Source of the DNA: Pachypanchax playfairii
Lineage: Eukaryota > Chordata > Actinopteri > Cyprinodontiformes > Aplocheilidae
Assembly: GCA_006937955.1 (NCBI GenBank)
Contig: SSNP01000038.1
Span: 3,148,845 to 3,212,844, forward strand
Length of the DNA stretch: 64,000 bases
Reading direction: 5' to 3'
In this document: in pieces, positions 1 to 12,442 of the stretch
Layout: the number at the start of each line of letters is the position of its first letter
Numbering within the stretch: the first letter of the stretch is position 1
The notes under the pieces: model-generated
Told to the model about the DNA's origin: nothing
Database searches by the model: none
What the model saw: the letters and a program-made list of their open reading frames with translations, nothing else
Program-made: the position numbers and the translations under genes

Positions 1-790
1 TGTTGAGTTACTGTGTTCTGAAGAGGATGATGAGGGTTTTCCATCATGTTCTTCATCCTCCTTTGGACAATCAACTCAAGAGACTCCAGTTCAGTCTCCA
101 GGACAGAATCAGTCCTCCTTATCAATCTGTTCAGCCTCTTCATGTCACTTGCTCTGATGCTCCACCCCAACAGGTGACTGCAGATGTGATCAGCTGACAA
201 ACTCCTCTTCTTTTGCTGCTCCTCTTCAAATCTCTGTCTGCTCATATTGTTTGAAAGCCAGACAGAGACACACTGGAGTCCAGGATATGTTCCTTTAGCC
301 ATGTCTCAGTAAAACACATGATGCTGCATTCCTGACACTCTGGCTGGGTCCCCAGCAGAGCCCCAAGTTCATCCATTTTGTTAGCAAAGAGACCTCACAT
401 TTGTCAATATGACTGATGGAAGTGAAGGTTTAAACTTCCTCTTTCTCTCTCTTCACTTTGCTCCTGCTCTGCATCCAGGTCTTCTTCTTTTGAGCTCATC
501 AGGGATCCAGAGTTTCAATTTGAGGATTATTTCAGCCTTAGAAATGTCAGTTAGCTGCTCTTTCTTGTAAACAAGTCTCTTGTTGCCATGGTGACGCATC
601 ATAACAAGTGGCTAAAAAGTGACAAATCAAGCAAAAAACTCAATCAGCACAGCATCCAAATCAGAAGAAAAGCATTTAGAAAATATTTCCAGAAGAATAA
701 ACTAGCAAGAAATACTCAAAAAGAACAGAAAAATGCTAGCAAGTGCTAGCTAAGTCACAGAGCTACTCCAACAAGCTGCCACCAGTTGTA
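1..790 (-). mobile_element. Internally deleted CR1/Rex1-like LINE
   Basis: Read on the minus strand, this carries the start of an APE-type endonuclease (LTNVRSL, then ANKMDELGALL, then MCFTETWL, then DSSVSLSGFQT). It then switches abruptly to the region that follows reverse transcriptase in fish CR1/Rex1-type elements (SDMKRLNRLIRRTDSVL, then QRRMKNMMENPHHPL). The rest of the endonuclease and the whole reverse transcriptase are missing. There is a one-base frameshift between RSL and ANK, and at least two stop codons, so it is dead. The 3' end lies beyond the left edge. The 5' boundary near 790 is approximate. Family naming is from memory; the domain jump is seen directly. Confidence 0.75.
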
Positions 791-1710
791 GCGCTATTCT
801 GGAATCTTCTAATAATGATAGGAAGAAATACAAAGCACTTTAATATTGACTAATATTTATGTACATGCCCTCTAAGGACACACTGCCTTAAAAACAAGAA
901 TACTCAGTGCGTTGTAGTTTTTCACAGATGAAAATCGGACTAAAGACAGTGTAGCCTATACACTGGCAGAATTTTAAAATAAAAAAAGAGCAGTGTTGCC
1001 TTCCAGACAGGTTGGAGCTTCAGCCACTGCAGCTTCTACTGTTTAATTCATTAACTACCCATCAACGTGACTGAGTCTTAAAATCCCCTCATGTGAGATT
1101 GAACCTAAAAAAACACTGCATCACTATCTGAGATGCTGCTTGTTGTGAGTGGTGCATGCTGGTGTAAGCTACCCTCAAACTTGTTTGTATATGAACAAAC
1201 TGGATGCTTTGCTGTGATTGAAATTAGCCTTTATTTATTTATTTTTATCATTCACTAAACTCTGACCAATGTGCAGTTAGTTAATAAGACGAGTGGAGTT
1301 TCTGTGAGTTATTGATGCTGATTTATGGATAATGACTTGGTTAGTGAGTAATTTAATTCTAAAAAGTAAGTAAATATCTGATCTTGATCATACGTATCGA
1401 AACAACATGCAATAAATTTAGACTCGGCTCAAATTGTACTTCAAGTTGGACATATGAAGTTATAGATGCTTGTTAGGGTTAAGATGAAGATGCTGTTATA
1501 GTTACAATAAAATAACATACTGTAATATTAGGACAATTCAATTTATAATTTTCTTTCTTGTTCTGCAAAAACTGTTTGGACTAACTGGGACATGACTTTG
1601 TGTTATTGTCTTAAAACATCAGGCCATTGGTAGTGGATACCTTTAAGTTGAGCATAGGTAGAAACGTTTCTAATTCTCTTAGATTGGTCTTTAACTTTGT
1701 ATACTTATAC
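791..1710. other. AT-rich non-coding stretch
   Basis: No open frame, RNA gene or repeat family could be supported here. It contains short A/T runs only. Confidence 0.5.
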
Positions 1711-1712
1711 TA

Positions 1713-1713
1713 T

Positions 1714-1746
<33 letters not shown>
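1713..1746. repeat. (TG)n microsatellite
   Basis: An uninterrupted TG run after a single TC break, directly abutting the short element to its right. Confidence 0.95.
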
Positions 1747-1749
<3 letters not shown>

Positions 1750-1785
1750 TTGTATTTCTGACCTCCTGAGGACCCGTTTCCTGAC

Positions 1786-2030
1786 TTTTACTATCTTTCT
1801 GGGGTCCAAGGGTTCTTGTGGGGACCAAAGCCTGGTCCCCATGAGGGGGACTCCCCTTTTTAGGGTTAGGGGTTAGGTTTATAGGTATGGTGTGAATAGA
1901 GTTTTAGTTAGTCTTAGGGTTAGTTATAGATCAGTAATGGTTAAGGTTAGTAAAAGGGTTTGGGTTAGGTATAAATCTAGTTACTAAAATCAATGGAAGT
2001 CAATGGACGGTCCCCATAAGGATAGCAAAA
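1786..2030. mobile_element. Short inverted-repeat element with TTAGGG-like interior
   Basis: The ends are 22-bp inverted repeats (1786-1807 and 2009-2030) that match at about 18 of 22 positions and contain GGGGTCC / GGTCCCC. A second, perfect 9-bp stem (1819-1827 with 1833-1841) sits just inside the left end. The interior has several GGTTAG-type repeats. TG-rich tracts lie on both sides. I recognise this as a common teleost non-autonomous repeat often found next to CA/TG tracts; its superfamily is uncertain. No coding capacity. Confidence 0.65.
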
Positions 2031-2100
2031 CAAACTTGTGTGAGTGTGTGTGTGTGTTTGTGTTGGGAGGAGGGGGGTTTGTGAAGGGTTGTGTGTGTGT
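2031..2100. repeat. Interrupted GT-rich tract
   Basis: GTGTGT blocks broken by G-rich sequence, directly right of the inverted-repeat element. Confidence 0.8.
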
Positions 2101-4365
2101 AGAGCTACTTCATCTTAATGAAGCCGATTTGCAAAAAGCTCAACATTCTCATGGTTTGTGTGTTAGTATTTTACTTGTGATTGGATCAGCTGCATTTCTT
2201 CAACTGGACCACAGATGGTTTTGTGGTTAAACAGTTATTACATGTTTCTAACTAGAATATGATATTTTTAAACTTATCAAAGGGATTGATCTTGTTTTCC
2301 TATAATTCTGCTCTTTGACTTTGTCTTTGTGGTATTATTGTTTTTGAACCTGTATTTTTTGTCTGCTGGTGTTGGACTGTGTATCTTCTCAGGTAGAAAT
2401 CGAAAAATAAGTTTATTTAAATAAAAAATGACTGACATTTTATTTTTTAGTACAGCTAGGGAACTTTGTTTAAAGAGTGTTGTGTAGTCTGACTTACAAC
2501 ATACACATGAAGTGGTTGTTTCATTTATGACATTTTAAGTGTATTCATGTCAGTATAAAAGTTTCATATTTGAATGCAGACTTACATTTCTCTTACTTTG
2601 TGCATGGTTACTTACACACACACAAAAAAAAAAATATTTTGATCTGTGTAGCAGATGAAGTACAGTGGATAATGCTTGACAAGAGAATTTCTTTTGTCAT
2701 ACATTTAAAGCCAACCATTTCTCTCTGTCTTTCTCTTGTCCAGCAGGGAGGATGTCAGAACTGTTTTGTTGTAGACTCGATGGCTAAACTATGTTTTTTG
2801 TTTGTTTTTGTTGTTGGTTGTTTTTTAATCCATCTCCAGTATCCACTGTGGTGTGGATCTAGTGCTTTGGATGGAGAATATCACAATGTCATTATTCATA
2901 TGCAGCCAGGTTTAGGTAATCCTTCCAATGCTCAGACCAAACCATAAAAAGGACGATGAATTATTGAACAGCATCAGAGAAATAGGAAACCTTTTTCTGA
3001 ATAGAACCAACCTTTTGGGAATGCTTCAAAGAGCATTCAATAGTCTGAAAAAACAGAAGCCTTCTTCCTGCTTTATCCTTGTCGAAAAGCTCTGCCCTGG
3101 CTTAGAGAGAAAGACAGAGCAACAGAGGTGGGATGGGGTGGGGGGACTGAAAGCTCACCTATTGTTCATCCTTTATTTGCATGAAATTGTTTACCACCTT
3201 TTCATGCTGTTCTCTTTTTCCTGTCCTTGTCCCCTACTGCTCCCTTTTTCTCGCTCTCTGATTTTGTTTCTCACTGCTCATTTTAACGGATACAGATGGC
3301 AGCCTTTGAGGACAATTAGCTTCAGTTGGCATGCGCATTACATGGCTGATGCACCGCAGATTCAAAATGAGTGAGCATAAGCTTAAATGGTCAGGTTAAA
3401 GTGAAATGTCCTACAATGTATGAAAATGCACCAAAATCTTCATCTCAGATATTATTTTTCTTTATTTTATGACAACAACAAGTGCAGTGCAGAGTTAGAT
3501 GAACAAAGTTTAAAGGATTCAGTGGGAGGTCAGAAGAGGTGGATGCAAGGCATAACATGTTGCCTCAAGCTCTGAATATGGTGAGCATAAAGTGAAGCTG
3601 GTTGAAAAGTATGCTGGACACCAAAATCAACTGTCAAGTGTTATTATAGTTAGCTAAAAAATTTATACCAAAAAAAATTTTTATACCAAAAAACATGAAT
3701 CCAAAACTCCTTGAATTGCTCTCATTTATGTTGTAAAACATCAAAGTAAAATTCCTAGCGTGTGTGTGTTTGTGTGTGTGTTTGTGTGTATACATATATA
3801 CATACTTATGTGTCTATAAACACACCAATATTGAATGAATCCTTTTGAAAACATTATGTGCAGCTTGTGCATCTGTTTTGAAAACTTCCATCTAGAGGGA
3901 ATAACTCAACAGTGGCAAAATGCTCTTATATTTTCTGTCTGAGAGGTAAATGAGAACGTCAATACTACTGTCAGATTTGTCGATATAAAGCTGGAGAAAA
4001 CAGCCAGTAAGGTAATGTAAGTGTTAAATGCAGGCAGTGCTTTTATGTAAGGTGACTAACTTAATAGTACTTGCAACTGATATATTTTACTGATTTATCT
4101 AACATGTCTTTATAGCATTTTTCTGTCTTTTGAGGGAGTAGTTGCCATCCACAAATGTGTGGGACAGAGTTTTTCTTGGTTTCCCAAAACAAACAAATTT
4201 AAATACTAAATATAGACATTATCTGTATAATAAAGACTGGGTCTAAGATCACATTTCTGTAGCAATGGTTTAGTAGTTTTTTTGGGACTAGCATAGTGGT
4301 GTATTGATTTGGCTATACTCACCACACATACGTATCTCCATTTCAGCTATTAGCTAACACCTTTT
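2101..4365. other. Non-coding stretch with one GT microsatellite
   Basis: AT-rich. Open frames of up to 148 codons occur near 2.6-3.4 kb but have biased, non-protein-like composition and no recognisable motif. An interrupted GTGTGTTT tract occupies about 3758-3798. Nothing else supportable. Confidence 0.5.
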
Positions 4366-4368
4366 TTA

Positions 4369-4465
4369 TCTGTTGGTGAGTTTTCTCTGAGTACACCAGC
4401 TCCCCACAAAAATTCTAAAACATAAACTTAAGGTGTGAGTGGTTGTCTGCCTTGAGAGTCTTGAT
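4369..4465 (+). repeat. Decayed teleost SINE-like fragment
   Basis: The string GAGTTTTCTCTGAGTACACC and the following AACATAAACTTAAGG...TGGTTGTCTG resemble the middle of a widespread fish repeat whose consensus reads as GGGTTTTCTCCGGGTACTCC followed by ACATGACTTAAGGTTAATTGG. This copy is badly decayed and truncated. A second fragment of the same family lies at 14360-14480. Confidence 0.45.
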
Positions 4466-7400
4466 GTTGATCCTTTGGGGAACTGGTTGGTTTATAACCC
4501 CCAGCCTTTAACTATTGGTAAATAAAATATGAACTCCTAATAGCAGGGATACGGTCACAATACCTGAATAAAGTTCTTAATAAGTTTTCAATAGCCTTTT
4601 AATTGGCGAACAAATGTTTCTATGTTCCACCTTACATGACCAGACAATGAGAACCAGCTCCCTTATGAGAGACTTTTTTTCCCCAAACTAATACAGAGCT
4701 TGTCACTGATCAAAAATCCTGTTATTGTCACACCCAGTACTGTCATCCCAAAACTAAACATGCTTTTCAATGTAAAGACTTTTTTTTTTTTCTTTAGATT
4801 TTGGATGTTTTGTCAAGCAGATTCTTATATGGACACAACAAAGTTGTTTCCTGTATTTTTTTGCAACAATCTTGAGCTGCAAGGTCTGGGTCCATGTTGA
4901 AGTGACAGGTATGAGTAGCAACTCCCATTTCCCATTCTGACAAATCATCTCAGGAAAAATAATCTGCATGGTTCTAGCAGCTCACATAGAAAATGCATTG
5001 TGAAAAGGCAAGAGCAAAAGCTTGAATAAGAAGAGTTTCCAGTTAAAAATAAATATATCATATATTTCAGTGTGAAAAAAGACAAAATATTTTAAAGAAT
5101 TTCAATGAAGTTAAGAAAATTTAATGTGGCAAATAAGCATTAAAATTCTAATACACTATTCCTAGTCAAAGCAGAATGATTCAGGAAAATGCATTATCTA
5201 AAGTTATCTGTTTGAGCCTTTTTAGCATATACATCAAGAAACTAATGAATACCACTAGCCTTATCCATTTATGAGTTAAACAACTAAAATGATTTTAGTA
5301 TGCTAATATTATTCAGTGGGATTTCAGCCAACTTGTCCTCCTCACCTACCCACATTTGCCTAATAGCTGTCTGCACCCAGAAGGTAGGTGCTACAGGCTA
5401 GATTTCCTGAGGCATCTCATTCAGACTGCATGATCACAAACCTTTAATAACACAGTGGGTTTTATACACCTAAATAAATGTCAGACCACACATGTAGTTC
5501 TTAAAAGTGTAAGATCGACTTTGTCACAGAAATCAGTGAGTTAAAGCAAAGTGACAGCAGATGAAGAGTGTGAGATGGAAGGAAGATGTTGGAGGGCAGA
5601 GACACAGAAACGATTGGACAGAGATGGATGAAATAGGCAAGAGGGATGTGTGCTTCTATCTTTCTTTACTTTATGTATCTATCTACATCACTTTGTCCAT
5701 CTGGCTCTACATACACTGTCTCCACTAAGGAGTGAGAAAAGGGGGAGAAAAGATCAAGTTTGTTAGGTTTTATTGCCTTGACCCTTTTTCCACTGGGAAG
5801 TTTTCTGTCAGCTTTACTTACTACTTTGCAGCGGGAAGACCACCCACACAAATACAACTAAATAAAATGTTTATACAACTAAATGTTCTTGAGGACACAC
5901 AGATTCCGTTTTATCCAACATGGTCACAGAATACTGGATGCTTGTCTCTGCATCACCTGCTACACAGCAGTTAGTTTTTTTTTTTTTTTATTATTCTCCA
6001 AGTTAGAGGGAGATAAAGACTGCGTGAGGGGGGGGGGAGACAAGAGAAGGGAGGAAACAAAAAGGAGGCGCAGGCAGAGAATGCTTTTGTGTTGTCAGCA
6101 GAAACATTGTTTTATAGATGCAATGTTTTCAGTGGGGTTGCCACATCGTGTGAGTGTGTGTGGGTGTGTGCACATGTATGTGTGTGTGTGTGTTTTGTTT
6201 CCTCTTTTGGATGCATTTGGCCTTACCTGTCCACAGGGATGAATTAAACCTGTCAAAAATTGTGTTTGTGCGTGTGTGTGTGTGATGTTCTGAGATGTAT
6301 TAGGCCTGTCTATGGACAATTTGACTGTTTGTTTTAAGTCTGCCTGCGGGGCTCATGAATTCTGCATGAAAGTACTGTGCTTTATGTGTCATATCCATTT
6401 GTTTGCCCAAATGTTTAGTGAAAACATTCACACTCAGCAGACCTTTTGTTTGTCTACTGGTTACACACATGCACACTTGTTTAAGTTTCAGACAGAGTTG
6501 CATACAAACACATTGACATACACCTAAACATTCAATCACTTATAGACTTTAAAGATCCAAGTTGACTTCCTTCCAAAGTCAAACCTTTAAGACACTTGTT
6601 CTTATATAAATGCAGTTTTCTAGACAGGAATCATATGAGAGATTGTCTTCGCATTAGTGAATCACTTTGTTGTCTTCTCGATTTTCTCTCGAACCCCTGG
6701 GCACTTGAGTTTGAAAGTCATCAAGCAAAACTCTGATGTTCAAACTAGATGCAGTTAAAACAAAAATGTCTCCAGGTTTCAGTGAACATTGGTACAGATG
6801 GGAAAAGCTCAATGGGGTTAGTAAAAGTATGAAACTACCCCACTGACTTCAAGATGACTTCAAAGTAAAACATTTCATTATTTCAGTGGAACATACACAG
6901 AAACCTGGTGGTTATGGGCAAAGACTCAATTCTGAATAGGAACCTGAGTAGAAATGAAGAAATAAGACATGAACTAATGCCTATTCTTCAATTTCTTTCA
7001 TGAAGTAAATTTGAAGACTTTTCACATCAAGCTTATAACACAGTCTGGAAAGATGGAGTTGTGCACACTGATGTCACCAAATTTTATTTGACCTTCTTTT
7101 GTTTATGTTTGTAGAGATAAATGGGCCAAAATCCACATTTACATACAGGTATGTTATTAATATGTCCAAAATTGTTCACTCACTCATTCGGTTGTTAGTT
7201 TGTTTGTTCGTCATAATTACTTTATCAAGGTTTGTTCTGCAAAAAGGACACCTCAAACTTCTTATTTTATAATTCAAGGCCAGTCATCATAAACATTGTT
7301 AAACCTGATTCTGCCTCTGACATGACAGTTAAAATGACCAGTATCTATCTGGATGGCAAGATTTATGTAAATCAAAATTAAATCATTAGACAATCTCCTT

Positions 7401-7758
7401 TTCAGGCATGTAATCCTGCTAAACTCATGAGACCAAATAAAGCATAGCCCCTGACCCACTCTCACTTCCATCTGGCTTGAATAATCAGCCCTAAATAAAA
7501 TGGGTGCATCGCAACATCTTGCCATTCACTCCTTTTTACTCTTTCGACCTTTATCACGAGGGGAAGTCTTAATTTATCAGACCACTTAACGTTGCTTATT
7601 GTGCCTAATGCTTTTATGCAGCCTAACAAGAGTTCATTTACTTCATTTAGTCTTAGTTATAATTTATTTTAATTTTAAATCAAGGCTGCATAGCTTCATC
7701 CTAATATCTTGAGATGTGTTTTGTTTTTTTTTGTTTTTTTACAATGGAAAAACTCTTA
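4466..7758. other. Non-coding stretch with GT microsatellites
   Basis: AT-rich with no supportable gene. Interrupted GT tracts occur at about 6150-6195 and 6262-6284, a T run at about 5973-5988 and a G run at about 6030-6039. Short open frames on both strands around 5.7-6.5 kb are shadows of these simple repeats. Confidence 0.5.
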
Positions 7759-7760
7759 AA

Positions 7761-7861
7761 AATTGCCACAAGCAAATGTGAACCCTTTAAATCAGATCCT
7801 TTTTTAATCTNAATTGCCACAAGCAAATGTGAACCCTTTAAATCAGATCCTTTTTTAATCT
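7761..7861. repeat. Exact 50-bp tandem duplication around one N
   Basis: Bases 7761-7810 and 7812-7861 are identical over 50 bp and are separated by a single N at 7811. An unresolved base exactly at the joint of two identical copies points to a contig overlap that was not collapsed, not to a biological repeat. Confidence 0.9.
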
Positions 7862-8040
7862 AATTCTGTCAGGGTCTGGGGTTTTGTGTTGGGGATTGAT
7901 GTTTTGGTGATGGCTTGTTTCACTGTGGTTGTGTTTATTGGTGACTATGGGGATCTCTGCAGCTGGTGAGTGTGGTGCTTGTGACACTAATTGTCAGTTC
8001 CAGGGCGTGGCAGTCATCAGTGGTTGCAGGTGTGGATCGT

Positions 8041-8070
8041 TACCCAGCTCAGGAGAGCTGGGTATTTAAA
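8041..8070 (+). promoter_or_regulatory. LTR promoter: perfect hairpin abutting TATA box
   Basis: A perfect 10-bp inverted repeat (8041-8050 and 8055-8064, loop AGGA) runs straight into TATTTAAA at 8063-8070. This is the likely core promoter of the LTR. The palindrome could bind a dimeric factor; that part is inference. Confidence 0.55.
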
Positions 8071-8870
8071 CAGAGGAAGAACCACAGACAGGCGCCAGTT
8101 CGTTGTCTCTTACACACCCTAACGTGGTACAGAGTGGCCGGGGATTAATTATGACAGTTGTTATGTTAGTGCTGCTAACCTGCCTTCTCTTTCCTCTCTC
8201 AGCTATATATGCTGGAGCGCTCCTCCAGCTCTGAGTGCCTCACCGGTCACCGCGCTGCTGTCACTCCTGCCACAGTAATACTGTGCAGACAGCCCCTGGA
8301 GCCGGAAAGAGGACTCACCTCCGACGGGGTTTCAGCGGTCGTGAGCATTCCGACCCGCTCTCCTTTCCCCGTCCTCGGACCCGTGTCCTGGAGCATCCTC
8401 CAGAGCCAGTGCCTCTGCGTGGTGAGTACCCGCATATTGTGAGCACTGGTTTTTGACACGGAAGTATTAGAGCTCAGTTGCGGAGATACGCGACTGGCTC
8501 TTTCCCTCTGGCTCCTGTCTGTCCCTGGTCGCCTCTGGATCCACACCTCTCCGGTGAGCGCGCTGCTGCCTCCCCTGCTGGACCCACGCAGGCATCGACA
8601 GCACCGCGTCCCGGACCTCACCGTACTGCCTCGACTCCTGGAGCATCACCCCCCGCTGCAGTGTCCCTCGGATCTCACCACACGCAGCTTCAGTCACCGC
8701 GTCACTGTGAGTATCCGAGCACTATCCCCGCACACTGCAGCGGGCTGTTTTCATGCCAATAACGAGCCTCTCCTCCAGGATCGAGTCTCCACCCCACTGC
8801 CGTTCCAGTCCTGGGTTTTTCATCGTGCACATTTCAGTTCCACTGTACTGTTGTCTTGTGCATGTTATAC

Positions 8871-8925
8871 AATAAACTCACTATCACTGATTACTGGATC
8901 TCGTGTGTGTGTCTTGGAGTTGGGT
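8871..8925 (+). terminator. LTR polyadenylation signal
   Basis: AATAAA at 8871-8876, followed about 28 bp later by CGTGTGTGTGTCTTGG, the usual signal plus GT-rich downstream element. It defines the R/U5 region of the LTR. Confidence 0.6.
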
Positions 8926-8979
8926 CGCTTTGGAGTTCAGCTCAACCCCCCATACCTGGTAACTGAACCTGACAAATTC

Positions 8980-11900
8980 CACTAAGTATTACGGTGATTT
9001 TTAATGTTTGCATTTGTTCAGGATTTATTTTTCAGTGGCATCTTTTTTAATATGTCGGTTCTCTATTGTTGGAGGTTTCACTAATGCAGTAGATATTACT
9101 GAAAGATATAAACATGATGTAGTTTGAGTAAGCCTGTCTTCTTTCATTTATATTTACCAATAATCAGATTTTTGTTACAAAGAAACATATTTTTCATAAC
9201 CTCAGGATGGTTCATTTTAAATGATAGTTTAAGGAATAAAAAGCCACTAATTGATATTAAGTGGATCATTCAATAATGTTCTCAAACAGAGAAACATTAT
9301 TTCATCAGTCTGAATGCAAATAGGATGATAACTTCAGCAAGACAGTGATCCACAGCTTTGCTTTAAGCACAATATTTTCAGCTGGCACTAAATTTCAAGA
9401 AATATTCAGTGATATCTAATACATGCAGAAGTTTCCTGTTACTATATACTGCAGTACTTTAACAATTCATATTGACCAAGAATCATTTTGAGCTGGTCTT
9501 AATACTTACTTTTCTTAGTTTTATTGTCTGCACAGCAAACTTTTTACTTCCCACTGTGTGTCAAATAAAAAGAAGATACTACGCAGTGAAGAGTGAAGGT
9601 TATCTGGATCATTTTGCCCAGTTGCAGTGGAGAACTATCACAGTGTTAAAGTTCCATGAAGGCATAGACACTTACATCCGGACTATCCAGAGCAGACATT
9701 GTTCTTTGAACAATGTCAATGTCAGAGGTGGGATGTGGATGGAACATCATCAACACATAAAAACAAAACCACCTGAAAGAGCGAATACAAGCAGGGGTAT
9801 GTGAGCTATCGTACCTGTGGACCCTCTACCTGAAGGGGCCTGAGACTGAAACTGTTACATTTTAATGGCATCTTTTGAGTAGCATCCCTTCCTCTTTGTG
9901 AATAGGTGAGGCAGAACCCATTGTGATTCCATCTTGGATTTGACAAAGGTGATGGAGGAAGGTGAGTGAAAGTTAAAATCTTAATGTTGAAGAATAAATA
10001 ATGTACAAGACACTGGTGGTCAGGAAATCAGCCAAAAGTCATGTATCTATGTAAGTATAAAAAAAACAGTAACAAGAGCGTGAACAGGTATACAGTTCGG
10101 GTTAGTAAATAAGTAAATCTTATGGCTTATGGTGGCGAAGGTAAAAGTTATTTCAATCCATAAACAAGGGTGAATTTCTATGATGATTTAATTGAGTAGC
10201 AGAACTGTTTTGTGGAGCTGGTATGGTGATGAACAGTTATATTTTTACTCCTCAACCCTTGATGTTTCTCTTCTTGTTTTGTTGCTTTGACCATTTATAC
10301 CTTTTGATGAAAGCTTGCAGTTGTCCACTCAAAAAAGATGCTAAATTTCCCTTCTGCCCCCATGTCACACATCTAGAGAGTTTTTGCCCGGCAAAGCATT
10401 TTGTTTTTCATTTAGCATGGACTTCTTTTTCATGTTCACCTCAGCCTTTGTACCTTTCACATCTCTTACTGCCTTCATGCTGTGGCACAGACTGCACTTT
10501 GTGGACCTTCAGAGGTACACGGTCTTGTGATTGATTCCTTAACATCAAAAGGTAGGTCTTTGTGTGCAACAGTCCTTTCATCTGAACACTGAAAACAATG
10601 ACAACTGGGGAGAATCTTGTCCTGATGCTAAAACAGTGGGTTTGAGAGCAAACAGCTTGGGGTCAGACATCCATGACCAAGATCTGATTGTGATTACGTT
10701 TCACTATCCTGCAGTGACCTGATTTAATTTTCATGGATTCTACAGGTGTGGGTTGTTTATCAGACCTCTCCTGTTGTGATATCGTCAAATTACCCAGCAT
10801 ATAAAATGTAATTTTACATTTCTTACTTGTTCATAGTTTTGTTTGTCTGTGCCCTCCCTTCCCACTTGCCCTCTGTTTCTGTACTTTCTGTTCTTGCCTC
10901 CAGTTTCTCCACTTGCCGCAGGTACCAAACAGAAAGACCTTGAGGATTCAGACTCCCCACACAACCATCTGTTTGAGCTCCATGTGTGCCCTCACAAAAG
11001 GGGTCCACACATTCAGGATTCTGATCTGCACAACATTCTGGCAATCACTCAGCTGTTTATCCACCCAAGAGAGATGTATAAACTCATGTTATCCTCCCAT
11101 GTATGTGGCTACTGAGTCTATTTGTTCTTAGATCTGCAGCACATTGGTGCAAGATGTTTGAGCCTTCACCCTAAAAGCCTTTTGGAGCTGATTTTTGGAA
11201 AGCTTTTGGGACGTTGAGTGGAAAACTGTCAGATGGATTTGTGTCCATCACAGCTGGGTTTGGCCCTGGGGCCATGACAGCAGATCAGAACAGAGAGTTG
11301 CTACAAAGGAGCAACAGATACAGTGGAGACAGAGCTTGAATAACCTACTTCTAAAGTAGAGCAGTGACAGGGATGAAAAGAGGGCTGGAGCAGGGGATTG
11401 TGTGGCATTTTGAAGATCTTCAGGTCCTGACACACTTGATACTTCTCTCAGGATATAATGCAACAAGTCCTGTACGCAGCATCTACCAAACCACTTAAGC
11501 TTTATATTTTCTTTTATGTAGACGTTGCCGCTATTTGTATTTTTCTGCTTAATGTGTTGATAATTACTTTTCTGGTGAAGGTCAGCTCTGTGTTACTCTA
11601 GTGTTTCCATACAAATGAGTTTGTGAAAACAACTTCTCTTAAGCTGCATCTAATGTGTGAAGATGATGTAAAAATTATTTATTAAACTTTTATGTTTACA
11701 GCGATGTCTTCACTTTTGTCTGACTGGCAGTGCAACTTTGTTTACTATCAACAATGTCAGAATGCACTTCAGCAGTTGCATGAAGAATATAGAGGGATAA
11801 GCTCCATATAAGGGGAAGAAATGCTATAAACAGACTATATAGTTCAAGGCCATCTCTTTCCCCAGAGATATTCTTTCCTTTTTGAGTATGTCTTTTCTTT

Positions 11901-12440
11901 GACACAAAGCTTTAGCTCCCTCACGCTCTACTTTACTCACCCTGTTTTCCCTCCTCCTACGTTCACTAATCATTGGATTTTGCTCTTTGGTGTTTACTTG
12001 TAGTTATCAGTAAAATAAAAGGCATCAATGATGAAATAAACTTAGGATGGTGTGAAAGAGAAAACAGTGCATCATGCTTGTAAACACTTGACACCATACT
12101 CCCACTGAAATGTCTTGTACATAATAAGCTCTATAACATTCAGTGTGTGTGTGTGCGTGTGCCTTTTTGGTTGACAAGTAGATGAGAGAAGACAGACACA
12201 ACAGTTGCATCATGGTTGTAACATCTGAAGCATTTATGATTTATTTATGCATCTTATTTGTTACTGGCATAGGGATGTTTTCTGCTAACAGAACGAGATG
12301 TATGGCTGGGGGTAATCAAAGAAGGATGCATCCAATAAAACAAGCAAATAAAGGAAAAATCAATGAATTATTTACTTCTTTAGGTAGGTGGACAATCAAA
12401 TCTAAAAAGAACATGAAGATATGTGTATATACAGTCATAC
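8980..12440. other. Non-coding stretch, no recognised feature
   Basis: AT-rich. A 110-codon plus-strand frame at 9472-9804 begins with a hydrophobic segment but has no homologous look, no splice context and no similar copy nearby. No repeat family or RNA gene was recognised. Confidence 0.45.
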
Positions 12441-12442
12441 AG

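Larger units (their letters stand above)
7867..8974 (+). mobile_element. Solo LTR of an LTR retrotransposon
   Basis: The block starts TGTCAGGG and ends CCTGACA, giving the TG...CA termini with a 7-bp inverted end expected of an LTR. It is flanked on both sides by the same five bases, AATTC (7862-7866 and 8975-8979), a clean 5-bp target duplication. Inside, a TATTTAAA box (8063-8070) and an AATAAA signal (8871-8876) followed by a GT-rich stretch give a U3-R-U5 order on the plus strand. It is clearly richer in G+C than its surroundings. No gag, pol, primer-binding site or partner LTR lies nearby, so it is a solo LTR. At 1,108 bp it is fairly long. Gypsy or ERV affinity cannot be decided. Confidence 0.8.

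Noticed and set aside
1861..1965. Interstitial telomere repeat
   Set aside because: GGTTAG-type words are irregular and belong to the interior of the inverted-repeat element.
2928..3374. 148-codon plus-strand frame
   Set aside because: Longest open frame of its region, but composition is that of translated pyrimidine-rich DNA and no domain is visible.
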